In this document: in pieces, positions 33,324 through 42,605 of the stretch
Position numbering within the stretch: position 1 is the stretch's first letter
How the letters are laid out: each line of letters starts with the position of its first letter
Assembly: GCF_030294945.1 (NCBI RefSeq)
Contig: NZ_AP018448.1
Location: forward strand, 8,218,501-8,282,500
Direction of reading: 5' to 3'
Origin: Streptomyces graminofaciens
GTDB taxonomy: Bacteria > Actinomycetota > Actinomycetes > Streptomycetales > Streptomycetaceae
DNA: 64,000 bases
The notes under the pieces: generated by a model
Seen by the model: only the letters and a program-made list of their open reading frames with translations
Database searches by the model: none
Told to the model about the DNA's origin: nothing
Program-made: the position numbers and the translations under genes

Positions 33324-35913
33324 ACCGCCCTTTCCCACCCCGCGGACGCGCACCCACTGCCCGTACTGCGCACTGCAGTGCGGCACGCTCCTGCACGGCG
33401 ACCGGGAGACAGGTGTGCGGGTGCGACCGGCGGACTTCCCGGTGAACCGGGGCAAGCTGTGCCAGAAGGGCTGGACCGCCCCCGACGTGCTGACCGCCGC
33501 CGACCGGCTCACCCGCCCCCTGTCCAGGGGCCCGGACGGCCGGCTCACGGGCACCTCCTGGGACACCGCGCTGGACACGGTGGCCGAGCGGATACGCGCC
33601 CTGCGCGCCCGGCACGGTCCGGACACGGTGGCGGTCTTCGGCGGAGGCGGCCTGACCAACGAAAAGGCCTACCTGCTGGGGAAGTTCGCCCGTCTCGCCC
33701 TCGGGACCAGCCAGATCGACTACAACGGCCGGTTCTGCATGTCGTCCGCCGCCACGGCCGGAAACGAGGCGTTCGGCGTGGACCGGGGCCTGCCCTTTCC
33801 CGTCGCGGACCTGCGCGACGCGCGGACCGTGCTGCTGGCCGGCGCGAACGTCGCCGAGACCATGCCGCCCCTGCTGCAACACCTCGACCGGGCCGAACTG
33901 ATCGTCATCGACCCGAGGCGCACCGCCACCGCACACCGCGCCACCCTGCATCTGCAGCCCGTGCCCGGCACCGACCTCGCCCTCGCCCTCGGGCTCCTGC
34001 ACATCGCCGTCGTGGACGGGCTGCTCGACCAGGACTACATCCGGCGGCGCACCCACGGCTTCGAGGAAGCGGCACGCCGGGCGATGGCCTGGTGGCCCGA
34101 GCGGGTCGAGTCCGTCACCGGCGTACCCGCCCGCGACCAGCGCGCGGCCGTCCGGCTGCTCGCCCGGCCCCGGAACGCGTACGTACTGACGGGCCGGGGC
34201 GTCGAGCAGCACAGCCAGGGCACCGACACCGCGGCCGGGTTCATCAACCTGGCCCTCGCCCTGGGCCTGCCGGGATCCGGGCGCGGCGGGTACGGGTGCC
34301 TGACCGGACAGGGCAACGGTCAGGGAGGCCGGGAACACGGACAGAAGGCCGACCAACTGCCCGGCTACCGCTCCCTCACCGACCCCGCGGCACGCGCCCA
34401 CGTCGCCGGCGTATGGGGAGTGGCGCCGGACGACCTGCCGGGCCCCGGGCGCAGCGCCTACGAGCTCCTGGACGCGCTGGGCGCTGACCACGGGCCGCGT
34501 GCCCTGCTGGTCTTCGGGTCGAACCCGGCGGTCTCGGCGCCGCACGCCGCCCACGTGACCGAACGGCTGGCGTCCCTCGAGCTCCTCGTGGTGGCCGACT
34601 TCGTTCCCTCCGAGACCGCCCGCATGGCCGACGTCGTGCTGCCCGTCACCCAATGGGCCGAGGAGGAGGGAACGCTGACCAGTCTGGAGGGCCGCGTACT
34701 GCGCCGCCGCGCCGTGATACCGCCCCCGGCGCAGGCCCGCAGCGACCTGCGGGTGCTGCGCGACCTCGCCGTGCGGCTGGGCCAGCCCCCGGACCGCTAC
34801 CCGAGCGATCCGAGGGAGGTGTTCGAGGAGTTGCGCGCGGCGTCCCGGGGCGGACGGGCCGACTACTCCGGCATCACCTACGAACGGCTGGACGCCGGCG
34901 AGTGCCTGCACTGGCCCTGCCCGGACACCGAAGAGCGTCATCCGGGCACGCCCAGACTCTTCCTGGACCGGTTCGCGCACCCCGACGGCAAGGCACGGTT
35001 CGCCGCCGTCGACCATCGCGGTCCCGCCGAGGACATCAGCTCGGCGTACCCCCTGCACGGCACGACCGGCAGGGTCCTGGCGCACTACCAGTCCGGGGCG
35101 CAGACCCGCCGGGTCGCGGAGCTGAGCGCGGCCGTCCCCGAGCCCTTCATCGAGGTCCACCCCGACACCGCGGCCCGCTCGGGGGTGGTCGACCGCGGCC
35201 TCGCCCGCGTCACGTCCCCACGGGGCAGCATGACCGCCCGGGTCCGACTGGACCCGACGATGCGCCCGGACACCCTCTTCGCGCCCTTCCACTTTCCCGG
35301 GGACGGGCGGGCCAATCTCTTCACCCACCCCGCCCTGGACCCACGCAGCGGCATGCCCGGGTTCAAGGTGAGCGCCGTACGACTGGAGCCCGTGTCGGAA
35401 GGGGCGCCCGGCGGCCGGCGCCCGGCACGCTCCCCCACTGCCTCAAGGGAGTGGGAGGCGCCCCCACCCGACGCACCGGGCGAAAGCCCAGGTACATCCG
35501 GTACGAGCGCTTCCACCCGCCACGCCGAGAGCCCGCTCCCCGGCCCGCTCTCCGGCCTGCTCCCCGGCCCGCTCTCCGGCCTGCTCCTCGGTCTGCCGCC
35601 CGGCCTGCTGTTCGGTCTGCCGCCCGGCCTGCTGTTCGGTCTGCCGCCCGGCCCGTTCCTCGGCCCGTTCCTCGGTCTGCCGCCCGGCCCGCTTCCCGGC
35701 CTGCCGCCCGGCCCGCTCTCCGGCCTGCTCCTCGGTCTGCCGCCCGGCCCGCTCCTCGGCCTGCCGCCCGGCCCGCTCTCCGGCCCGCTCCCCGGCCCGC
35801 CGCCCGACCCGCTCCTCGGCCCGCCGCCCGGACCACTCCCCGCCCCGCCCTCCGGGCGGACGACGCCACTTCCGGCACAGGCCCTGGACGCGATGCCCGA
35901 GGTGACGCCATGA
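33316..35913 (+). CDS. nasA: assimilatory-type molybdopterin nitrate reductase with repeat-built C-terminal tail
   Basis: 865 residues from GTG 33316, which overlaps the narK end by 8 bases and has GAGGAG upstream. The [4Fe-4S] motif is Cys15, Cys18, Cys22 and Cys49 (THCPYCALQC...GKLCQKG). The Mo-bisMGD domains follow (YNGRFCMSSAATAGNEAFGVDRGLPFP, GFINLALALGLPGSGRGGYGCLTGQGNGQGGREHGQKADQLPGYR) and the C-terminal barrel ends at GMPGFKVSAVRLEPV, about residue 692. No TAT signal is present, so it is cytoplasmic and assimilatory-like. Beyond residue 692 a 170-residue low-complexity extension follows, mostly GLPPGxLx repeats, which is foreign to the family. Confidence 0.87.
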   Translation: MSEPPFPTPRTRTHCPYCALQCGTLLHGDRETGVRVRPADFPVNRGKLCQKGWTAPDVLTAADRLTRPLSRGPDGRLTGTSWDTALDTVAERIRALRARHGPDTVAVFGGGGLTNEKAYLLGKFARLALGTSQIDYNGRFCMSSAATAGNEAFGVDRGLPFPVADLRDARTVLLAGANVAETMPPLLQHLDRAELIVIDPRRTATAHRATLHLQPVPGTDLALALGLLHIAVVDGLLDQDYIRRRTHGFEEAARRAMAWWPERVESVTGVPARDQRAAVRLLARPRNAYVLTGRGVEQHSQGTDTAAGFINLALALGLPGSGRGGYGCLTGQGNGQGGREHGQKADQLPGYRSLTDPAARAHVAGVWGVAPDDLPGPGRSAYELLDALGADHGPRALLVFGSNPAVSAPHAAHVTERLASLELLVVADFVPSETARMADVVLPVTQWAEEEGTLTSLEGRVLRRRAVIPPPAQARSDLRVLRDLAVRLGQPPDRYPSDPREVFEELRAASRGGRADYSGITYERLDAGECLHWPCPDTEERHPGTPRLFLDRFAHPDGKARFAAVDHRGPAEDISSAYPLHGTTGRVLAHYQSGAQTRRVAELSAAVPEPFIEVHPDTAARSGVVDRGLARVTSPRGSMTARVRLDPTMRPDTLFAPFHFPGDGRANLFTHPALDPRSGMPGFKVSAVRLEPVSEGAPGGRRPARSPTASREWEAPPPDAPGESPGTSGTSASTRHAESPLPGPLSGLLPGPLSGLLLGLPPGLLFGLPPGLLFGLPPGPFLGPFLGLPPGPLPGLPPGPLSGLLLGLPPGPLLGLPPGPLSGPLPGPPPDPLLGPPPGPLPAPPSGRTTPLPAQALDAMPEVTP
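35532..35850 (+). repeat. 12/24-bp minisatellite inside the nitrate reductase 3' end
   Basis: Units such as CTGCCGCCCGGCCTGCTGTT plus CGGT repeat in 12- and 24-bp steps; two 24-bp copies at 35593 and 35617 are identical. All copies keep the frame and encode GLPPGLLF/GPLSGLLL octapeptides, residues about 739-845 of the protein. Confidence 0.85.
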
Positions 35914-37319
35914 GTCGGATCCTCGTCGTCGGCAACGGCCCGGCCGCGCACCGTCTTGCCGACCGCCTGCGGCACCACGGCCACACCGGACCCCTCACCG
36001 TCCTCGGGGCCGAACCCAGCCCCGTCCACCACCGGCCGCTGCTGTCCGACGTCGTCGCCGGCCTGCTCCCCGCCGAAGCCGTCCGCCTGCCGCCCCCGCC
36101 CGACACCCGGGTGCACACCGGCACGGTGGTGACGGGCATCGACCGGCCACGGCACGAAGTACGGGCGGAGCGGGACGGGATCGAGACCGTCCACTCCTAC
36201 GACACCCTGGTCCTCGCCACCGGAGCCCGCGCCGTCGTCCCCGCCGTCGTCGGCGCGACCGGCGCCGACGGACGCCTCGCGGCGGGCGTGACCACCCTGC
36301 GTACGGCGGCGGACTGCGCCCGGATCACCGGGGACAGCGTGGTGGTGCTCGGCGGCGGGCCCCTGGGCGTGGAGACCGCCTTCGCCCTCGCGGCCCGGTC
36401 CACCCACACCACGCTGGTCTGCGCCCACCCCCATCCCCTGCACGAGCGGCTCGGCGCACCCTGCTCCGGCATGCTCACCGAGGAGCTGGAGCGGGCCGGT
36501 GTGACCGTGCTCGGCGGTCGCACGGTGGTGCGCCGCACCCCCGGCCGGGTGCTCCTGGACGACGGAACGACACTGCGCGCCGACACACTCGTCCTGTGCA
36601 CCGGCGCCACCCCGGACGTACGGCTCGCCCGCGCCGCCGGTCTGCCGGTGCGCCACGGGATCCTGGTCGACGACCGACTGAGCGCCGGAGACCCCCATGT
36701 CCATGCCGTCGGGGACTGCGCCGAACACGACGGCCGGACCCTGGGCGGTATCGAGGTCGCCCACGCGCAGGCCGACGCGCTGGCGGGCATCCTCACCGGC
36801 CGTGCCACGGCCTACCTGCCTGCCGCGTCCACGTTCCGGCTGCGCGCCCGAGCCGTCGACGTGTCCTGCATCGGCTCCCCGGCCGACTTCGACGAACCCG
36901 GCGCCCGCACCGTCACCTTCACCGACCGGTCGGGCCGCCGCCACGCACGCCTCGCACTGCGCGACGAACACCTGATCGCCGCGGTGCTCTTCGGCGTGCC
37001 GGAGGCCATAGCCGCCCTCGGCGTCACCCATCGGCAGGGCCGGCGGGTTCCGTCCGACCGGCTGGGGCTGCTCCTCGGTCGGCCGGTGACACCCGCGCCC
37101 ACCGGTGCCGAGACGGACGAGGACGCCCTGATCTGCCTGTGCAACAGCGTCCGGCGCCGGGCCCTGGCCAAGGCCTGGCGGGCGGGGGCCCGTACCGTCA
37201 CGGCGCTGGCGGACGCGACCCGGGTCGCCACGGGGTGCGGCGGCTGCGGCCCCGCGGTGGCGCGGCTGTGCGACACCTGGGAGCGCGCGGACCGGAACGC
37301 ACCGGAGGGGGCCCGGTGA
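35910..37319 (+). CDS. FAD/NAD(P) oxidoreductase with C-terminal BFD [2Fe-2S] domain
   Basis: 469 residues; ATG overlaps the nitrate reductase stop (ATGA). The N-terminal FAD site is RILVVGNGPAAHRLADRL, the NAD(P) site is SVVVLGGGPLGVETAFALA, and VHAVGDCAEHDG closes the pyridine nucleotide-disulfide fold. The C-terminal 60 residues are a bacterioferritin-associated ferredoxin-like domain with CxC and CxxC ligands (LICLCNSV...ATGCGGCGP). This resembles the electron-donating part of NasB/NirB proteins. It should pass electrons from NAD(P)H to the nitrate reductase. Confidence 0.85.
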   Translation: MSRILVVGNGPAAHRLADRLRHHGHTGPLTVLGAEPSPVHHRPLLSDVVAGLLPAEAVRLPPPPDTRVHTGTVVTGIDRPRHEVRAERDGIETVHSYDTLVLATGARAVVPAVVGATGADGRLAAGVTTLRTAADCARITGDSVVVLGGGPLGVETAFALAARSTHTTLVCAHPHPLHERLGAPCSGMLTEELERAGVTVLGGRTVVRRTPGRVLLDDGTTLRADTLVLCTGATPDVRLARAAGLPVRHGILVDDRLSAGDPHVHAVGDCAEHDGRTLGGIEVAHAQADALAGILTGRATAYLPAASTFRLRARAVDVSCIGSPADFDEPGARTVTFTDRSGRRHARLALRDEHLIAAVLFGVPEAIAALGVTHRQGRRVPSDRLGLLLGRPVTPAPTGAETDEDALICLCNSVRRRALAKAWRAGARTVTALADATRVATGCGGCGPAVARLCDTWERADRNAPEGAR

Positions 37320-38518
37320 CGCGCACCCTGGTCGTCGTCGGACACGGCATGGTCGGGCACCGGCTCGTCGACCGGCTGCGCGTCCTGGACACCTCCGGCG
37401 ACTGGCGGGTCGTCGTCCTGGCCGAGGAACCTCACCCCGCCTACAACCGCATGGCACTGTCCTCGTATCTGACCGGCCGGACGAAGCAGGACCTCGCCCT
37501 CGCCGACCGGGAGTTCCTCGCCGACCCCCTGGTGGACCTCCGCCTCGCCTGCCCCGCCGTCTCCGCCGACCGCGCCACGCGCACGGTGGTGACCGCCGGG
37601 GGCGACGTCGTCCCGTACGACGCGCTGGTCCTCGCGACCGGCTCGCGCCCCTTCGTTCCCCCCGTTCCTGGCCGGGACCTGACGCACTGCTTCGTCTACC
37701 GGACCTTCGACGACCTGGACGCGATCCGGGGCGCGGCACGCCCCGGCCGCCCGTGCGTGGTGGTCGGCGGCGGACTCCTCGGCCTGGAGGCGGCCCATGG
37801 GCTGAGCCGGCTGGGGATGCGCCCCCATGTCGTGGAGAGCGCGCCTCATCCGATGCCGGCCCAGCTCGATCCCGGTGCGGCACGGGTGCTCCACCGGGGC
37901 GCCGCCGAACTCGGCCTCGACCTGCGCTGCGGAAGTGCCGTCGCCTCGGTCGAGGGCCACCCCGACGGCACCGTACGGGCCGTCGTCCTCACGGACGGCA
38001 CGGTCCTGGACTGCGATCTGACGGTCTTCGCCGCGGGTGTCCGCCCACGGGACGAACTCGCCGCCGGGCTGGGCCTCGAACGCGGAGCGCGGGGCGGCAT
38101 CCTGGTCGACGAGCACTGCCGTACCGCCGACGAGCGTGTCTGGGCCGTCGGAGAGTGCGCCGCCGTGCGCGGGCGCTGCCACGGCCTGCTCGCCCCGGGG
38201 TACGCGATGGCCGACACGGTGGCCCGCCAGTTGGCCGGCCACCGTGTCGCACACGTCGGTGCCCTGGACACGTCGACGGAGCTGAAACTCCTCGGCGTGC
38301 GCGTGGCCACGTTCGGCACCACGGATCCGGGGGACCGTTGGGCCGTCGAAGTCGTCTTCGCCGAGGGCACCGCCCGCTACGCCAAGGTGTTCCTCCACCA
38401 CGACACCGGCAGCCTCCTCGGCGGCATCCTCGCGGGCGACACGGGCTCACGCACCGAGCTCGGTCCGCTGGTCGGCCGTCCGCCCCCGGCCGATCTCGAA
38501 CGGCTCCTCCTCCCCTGA
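37316..38518 (+). CDS. NirB-N-terminal-like FAD/NAD(P)H oxidoreductase
   Basis: 400 residues from GTG 37316, overlapping the previous stop (GTGA). Motifs: TLVVVGHGMVGHRLVDRL (FAD), PAYNRMALSSYLTGR, DALVLATGSRPFVPPVPG, PCVVVGGGLLGLEAAHGL (NAD(P)) and VWAVGECAAVRGRCHGLLAPGY. It corresponds to the flavin half of large assimilatory nitrite reductase NirB. The sirohaem/[4Fe-4S] half that actually reduces nitrite is not present, nor is NirD. It is the last gene of the narK-nasA operon and probably a second redox partner. Confidence 0.83.
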   Translation: MTRTLVVVGHGMVGHRLVDRLRVLDTSGDWRVVVLAEEPHPAYNRMALSSYLTGRTKQDLALADREFLADPLVDLRLACPAVSADRATRTVVTAGGDVVPYDALVLATGSRPFVPPVPGRDLTHCFVYRTFDDLDAIRGAARPGRPCVVVGGGLLGLEAAHGLSRLGMRPHVVESAPHPMPAQLDPGAARVLHRGAAELGLDLRCGSAVASVEGHPDGTVRAVVLTDGTVLDCDLTVFAAGVRPRDELAAGLGLERGARGGILVDEHCRTADERVWAVGECAAVRGRCHGLLAPGYAMADTVARQLAGHRVAHVGALDTSTELKLLGVRVATFGTTDPGDRWAVEVVFAEGTARYAKVFLHHDTGSLLGGILAGDTGSRTELGPLVGRPPPADLERLLLP

Positions 38519-38572
38519 CGGGCCCCCGGCGCGGACGGACGGGAGCCCGGCAGGCGGCGGCGCGGACCGACG

Positions 38573-39733
38573 TCAGCCCACCAGCCCCAGCTCCCGGGCG
38601 ATCAGCATCCGCTGCACCTCGCTCGTGCCCTCGCCGATCTCCAGGATCTTGGAGTCACGCCACATACGGGCGACCGGGTACTCGTTCATGAAGCCGTAGC
38701 CGCCGTGGATCTGGGTGGCGTCGCGGGCGTTGTCGACGGCGACGGTGGAGGAGTAGAGCTTCGCGAGCGCCGCCTCCTTCTTGAAGGGCTCGCCGCTGAC
38801 CAGCCGGGAGGCCGCGTCGCGCCAGGCCAGGCGGGCCGTGTGGGCCTTCATCTCCATGTCGGCGATCTTGAACTGGATGGCCTGGTTGGAGCCGATCGGG
38901 CGGCCGAAGGCGTGCCGCTCCTTGGCGTACTTCACCGACTCGTCCACACAGCCCTGGGCGAGACCGGTGGCGAGGGCGGAGATCGCGACGCGGCCCTCGT
39001 CGAGGATGCGCAGGAACTGGGCGTAGCCGCGGCCGAGTTCGCCGAGGAGGTTCTCCGCCGGGACCCGTACGTCGGAGAAGGACAGCTCGCGGGTGTCGGA
39101 GGCGTTCCAGCCGACCTTGGAGTAGGGGGCCGCCACCGTGAAGCCGGGCGTGCCCGACGGGACGATGATCGACGAGATCAGCGGCCTGCCGTCCGGCTTG
39201 CGGCCCGTGACCGCCGTGACCGTGACCAGGCCCGTGATGTCCGTTCCGGAGTTGGTGATGAAGCACTTGCTGCCGTTGATCACCCACTCGTTCGTCGACT
39301 CGTCCAGCCGGGCGGTCGTACGGGTGGCGCCCGCGTCGCTGCCGCCGTCCGGTTCCGTCAGACCGAAGGCGCCGAGGATCTCGCCGGAGCAGAGGCGGGG
39401 CAGCCACTCCTCCTTCTGCTTCTCGGTGCCGAAGAGATGGATCGGCATCGCGCCCAGGGAGACACCGGCCTCCAGGGTGATGGCCACGGACGAGTCCACC
39501 CGGGCCAGCTCTTCGAGGGCGATGCCCAGCGCCAGATAGTCGCCGCCCATGCCGCCGTACTCCTCGGGGAACGGCAGCCCGAACAGGCCCATGCGGCCCA
39601 TCTCGCGGACGATCTCGTAGGGGAACTCGTGCCGCTCGTAGAAGTCGCCGATCTTGGGGGCGACGACGTCGTGCGCGAACGCCTCGACCGTACGGCGGAG
39701 TTCATCCAGTTCGGGGGAGAGGTGGTGGTCCAT
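38573..39733 (-). CDS. acyl-CoA dehydrogenase, probably isovaleryl-CoA type
   Basis: 386 residues from ATG 39733. Standard acyl-CoA dehydrogenase signatures: GAFGLTEPDGGSDAGATRTTA, INGSKCFITNSGTDI, GYGFMNEYPVARMWRDSKILEIGEGTSEVQRMLIARELGL. It oxidises a short branched acyl-CoA with FAD, passing electrons to ETF. The genes upstream on the same strand are HMG-CoA lyase and a biotin-dependent carboxylase pair, the leucine degradation set, so isovaleryl-CoA is the likely substrate. It is the last gene of that operon; its distal end faces the accessory block. Confidence 0.9.
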   Translation of the reverse strand: MDHHLSPELDELRRTVEAFAHDVVAPKIGDFYERHEFPYEIVREMGRMGLFGLPFPEEYGGMGGDYLALGIALEELARVDSSVAITLEAGVSLGAMPIHLFGTEKQKEEWLPRLCSGEILGAFGLTEPDGGSDAGATRTTARLDESTNEWVINGSKCFITNSGTDITGLVTVTAVTGRKPDGRPLISSIIVPSGTPGFTVAAPYSKVGWNASDTRELSFSDVRVPAENLLGELGRGYAQFLRILDEGRVAISALATGLAQGCVDESVKYAKERHAFGRPIGSNQAIQFKIADMEMKAHTARLAWRDAASRLVSGEPFKKEAALAKLYSSTVAVDNARDATQIHGGYGFMNEYPVARMWRDSKILEIGEGTSEVQRMLIARELGLVG

Positions 39734-39738
39734 CGCTC

Positions 39739-40683
39739 TTACTGCTCCTTGTGGGAGAGGGCTCGTACGGTGCGGGACGGGCTGGGTCGGCCCAATCGGT
39801 CGGCCATCCACACGCTGGTGGCGGTGAGACGGTCGAGGTCGATACCGGTGTCGATGCCGAGGCCGCGCAGCATCCACACGAGGTCCTCGGTGGCGAGATT
39901 GCCGGTGGCGCTCTTGGCGTAGGGGCAGCCGCCGAGGCCGCCGGCGGAGGCGTCGACGGTGGTGACGCCGTGCTCCAGGGCGGCATAGGTGTTGGCCAGT
40001 GCCTGGCCGTAGGTGTCGTGGAAGTGGACGCCAAGGGTTTCCACGGGAGTGCCCTGTTCGACGAGGGCGGTCAGCAGCCGCCGTACGTGCCCCGGCGTGG
40101 CCACCCCGATCGTGTCGCCCAGGCTCAGCTCGTCGCAGCCCATGTCCAGCAGCGCCTTGCAGACCCTCACCACCTGGGGGACCGGGACGGCGCCCTCCCA
40201 GGGGTCGCCGAAGCACATCGACAGATAGCCGCGGACATGGACGCCCTGTGTTTTCGCCCTCGCCACCACCGACTCGAACATCGCCAGTGCCTCGTCGACC
40301 GTGCGGTTGAGGTTGGCCTTGGCGAAGGACTCGGTGGCGCTGGCGAACACGGCGACGCGCCGGGCGCCGAGGGCGAGCGCGCGGTCCAGTCCGCGTTCGT
40401 TCGGCACGAGCACCGGGAGCGCCACCAGGAGGCCGCTGACGAGCGGGAACAGCTGCTCCGCGTCGGCCAGTTGGGGCACCCACTTCGGGTGGACGAAGCT
40501 GGTGGCCTCGATCGTCGTCAGGCCCGCCTCGGCGAGACGGTGGACGAACTCCGCCTTGACCTCCGTGGGGACCGTGCCCTTCTCGTTCTGCAGGCCGTCG
40601 CGTGCGCCGACCTCGTGGACGCGGACGCGGGCGGGCAGACCCGGGGCCGGTACGACCATGGGCAGTGCCGTGGGTGGTGTCAT
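39739..40683 (-). CDS. hydroxymethylglutaryl-CoA lyase
   Basis: 314 residues. DRE-TIM family: [17 protein letters not shown] gives the catalytic R-D pair, [17 protein letters not shown] follows, and [19 protein letters not shown] is the HMG-CoA lyase signature with the catalytic Cys. It splits 3-hydroxy-3-methylglutaryl-CoA to acetoacetate and acetyl-CoA, the last step of leucine degradation. Its start overlaps the upstream carboxylase stop by ATGA. Confidence 0.92.
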   Translation of the reverse strand: MTPPTALPMVVPAPGLPARVRVHEVGARDGLQNEKGTVPTEVKAEFVHRLAEAGLTTIEATSFVHPKWVPQLADAEQLFPLVSGLLVALPVLVPNERGLDRALALGARRVAVFASATESFAKANLNRTVDEALAMFESVVARAKTQGVHVRGYLSMCFGDPWEGAVPVPQVVRVCKALLDMGCDELSLGDTIGVATPGHVRRLLTALVEQGTPVETLGVHFHDTYGQALANTYAALEHGVTTVDASAGGLGGCPYAKSATGNLATEDLVWMLRGLGIDTGIDLDRLTATSVWMADRLGRPSPSRTVRALSHKEQ

Positions 40684-42599
40684 TCCGCCGCCTCCTCGTG
40701 GGGTGCGATCACCGCGAGCACCTGGTCCATGGCGACCGTCGTGCCGGGGGTGACGTCCAGCTCGGTGACCGTCCCGGCGTGCGGTGCGGAGATGACGTGC
40801 TCCATCTTCATCGCCTCCACGACCAGCAGGCTCTGACCGGCGGTCACCTCGTCCCCGACGGCCACCTTCACCACCGTCACCGTGCCCGGCATCGGCGCGG
40901 TCAGCGAGTCGGCGCCGCCCGCCCCGGCGCCGGTGAGCGAGGCCGCCACCGGGTCGTGGTCGCGTACGTGCCAGGCGTCGCCGTCGCGGCCCAGCCAGTC
41001 GGCGGCCCGGTGGAACGTGTGGCGGACGCCGTCGAGGGTGACGGAGACATGGTCGTCGGTGACGGTGTGGGTGCCGCGCGGGGCGTGCTCCACGGGGTCC
41101 TGTACGCGGAGGTGGAAGGCGACGGGCTTCGGGGTGCCGCCCAGCCGCCAGCCGCTCGGCACGGAGAAGGGGTCGGTCCAGGAGCCGTCCGCCACCGGGG
41201 TCAGCCCCGACAGCCGTACGGCCGCCGCCGCCTCGTACACCTCCTCCGGCACGTCACCCGCGAGCAGCCCCTCGACCTCCCGCTCCACCAGCCCGGTGTC
41301 CAGCTCCCCGGCGACGACCGCCGGATGGGCCAGCAGCCGTCGCAGGAACCCGGCGTTCGTCTGCACGCCGAGCGTCACCGTCTCCGCCAGGGCGGCCCGC
41401 AGCCTCCTCAGCGCGGTCGCCCGGTCTGGTCCGTACGCGATCACCTTGGACAGCATCGGGTCGTACAGCGACCCGACCTCCGTGCCCTCGCTGAGCCCGG
41501 AGTCCGTCCGTACGCCGTCGCCCTGCGGTTCGCGGAGCTTCAGCACCGTGCCGCCGGACGGCAGGAAGCCGCGGGACGGGTCCTCGGCGCAGATGCGGGC
41601 CTCCACGGCGTGCCCGGTGAGGCGTACGTCCTCCTGGCCGAAGGACAGCGGCTCGCCCGCCGCCACCCGCAGCTGCCACTCGACCAGGTCCAGGCCCGTC
41701 ACCAGCTCGGTCACCGGGTGTTCGACCTGGAGGCGGGTGTTCATCTCCATGAAGTAGTACGACGAGGGGTCGCCGCCGGGGACGATGAACTCGACCGTGC
41801 CCGCGCCCCGGTAGCCGCAGGAGCGGGCCGCCTGGACCGCCGCCTCGCCCATCGCGGCGCGCGTCTTCTCGTCGAGGAGCACACTCGGCGCCTCCTCCAC
41901 GACCTTCTGGTGCCGGCGCTGGAGAGAGCACTCGCGCTCGCCGAGGTGGATGACGTTCCCGTGCCCGTCGGCCAGGACCTGGATCTCGATGTGCCGGGGC
42001 CGGTCGATCCACCGTTCGACGAGGAGGGTGTCGTCGCCGAAGGAGGCGCGGGCCTCGCGGCGGGCGGCGGCGATCTCCTCCTCCAGGGCGCCGAGGTCCC
42101 GGACCAGGCGCATGCCCTTGCCGCCGCCGCCCGCGCTGGGCTTCAGCAGCACGGGCGCGCCCAACGCACGGGCCGCGTCGGCCAGTTCGGGGTCACGGCC
42201 GCCGGGGACGACCGGCACCCCGGCCGCCTGCACCGTCTCCTTGGCGCGGATCTTGTCGCCCATGAGGGAGATCGCCGAAGCGGGAGGGCCGATGAAGACG
42301 ACCCCCGCCTCCTCGCACGCCCGTGCGAAAGCCGCGTTCTCGGCGAGGAAGCCGTACCCGGGGTGGACGGCCTGGGCGCCGGTGCGGGAGGCGGCGTCGA
42401 GGATGCGCTCCACGGACAGATAGCTCTCGGTGGCCGGCGCCGGGCCGATCCGTACGGCCGTGTCGGCCTCCCGGACGTGCCGCGCGTCCGCGTCCGCGTC
42501 GGAGAAGACGGCCACCGAGCGGACGCCCAGCGCGCGCAGGGTGCGGATGACGCGGACCGCGATCTCGCCGCGGTTGGCGACAAGCACTGTGTCGAACAT
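40680..42599 (-). CDS. acyl-CoA (methylcrotonyl-CoA type) carboxylase alpha subunit, BC-BCCP
   Basis: 639 residues. Biotin carboxylase part: [76 protein letters not shown]. The C-terminal biotinyl domain has [16 protein letters not shown] with the biotin Lys. It carboxylates its own biotin with ATP and bicarbonate and works with the carboxyltransferase encoded just upstream. Context with HMG-CoA lyase and the dehydrogenase favours 3-methylcrotonyl-CoA; acetyl/propionyl-CoA activity cannot be excluded by sequence reading. Confidence 0.92.
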   Translation of the reverse strand: MFDTVLVANRGEIAVRVIRTLRALGVRSVAVFSDADADARHVREADTAVRIGPAPATESYLSVERILDAASRTGAQAVHPGYGFLAENAAFARACEEAGVVFIGPPASAISLMGDKIRAKETVQAAGVPVVPGGRDPELADAARALGAPVLLKPSAGGGGKGMRLVRDLGALEEEIAAARREARASFGDDTLLVERWIDRPRHIEIQVLADGHGNVIHLGERECSLQRRHQKVVEEAPSVLLDEKTRAAMGEAAVQAARSCGYRGAGTVEFIVPGGDPSSYYFMEMNTRLQVEHPVTELVTGLDLVEWQLRVAAGEPLSFGQEDVRLTGHAVEARICAEDPSRGFLPSGGTVLKLREPQGDGVRTDSGLSEGTEVGSLYDPMLSKVIAYGPDRATALRRLRAALAETVTLGVQTNAGFLRRLLAHPAVVAGELDTGLVEREVEGLLAGDVPEEVYEAAAAVRLSGLTPVADGSWTDPFSVPSGWRLGGTPKPVAFHLRVQDPVEHAPRGTHTVTDDHVSVTLDGVRHTFHRAADWLGRDGDAWHVRDHDPVAASLTGAGAGGADSLTAPMPGTVTVVKVAVGDEVTAGQSLLVVEAMKMEHVISAPHAGTVTELDVTPGTTVAMDQVLAVIAPHEEAAE

Positions 42600-42605
42600 G
42601 GGTCC

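Noticed and set aside
30507..33659. 1050-residue open frame on the minus strand opposite the ligase, methyltransferase and narK genes
   Set aside because: It is the antisense shadow of three well-conserved genes, and its sequence is low-complexity Gly/Glu/Asp/Arg with no recognisable domain.
37316..38518. Complete assimilatory nitrite reductase
   Set aside because: Only the flavin half is present; the sirohaem/[4Fe-4S] cysteine motifs of NirB are missing.
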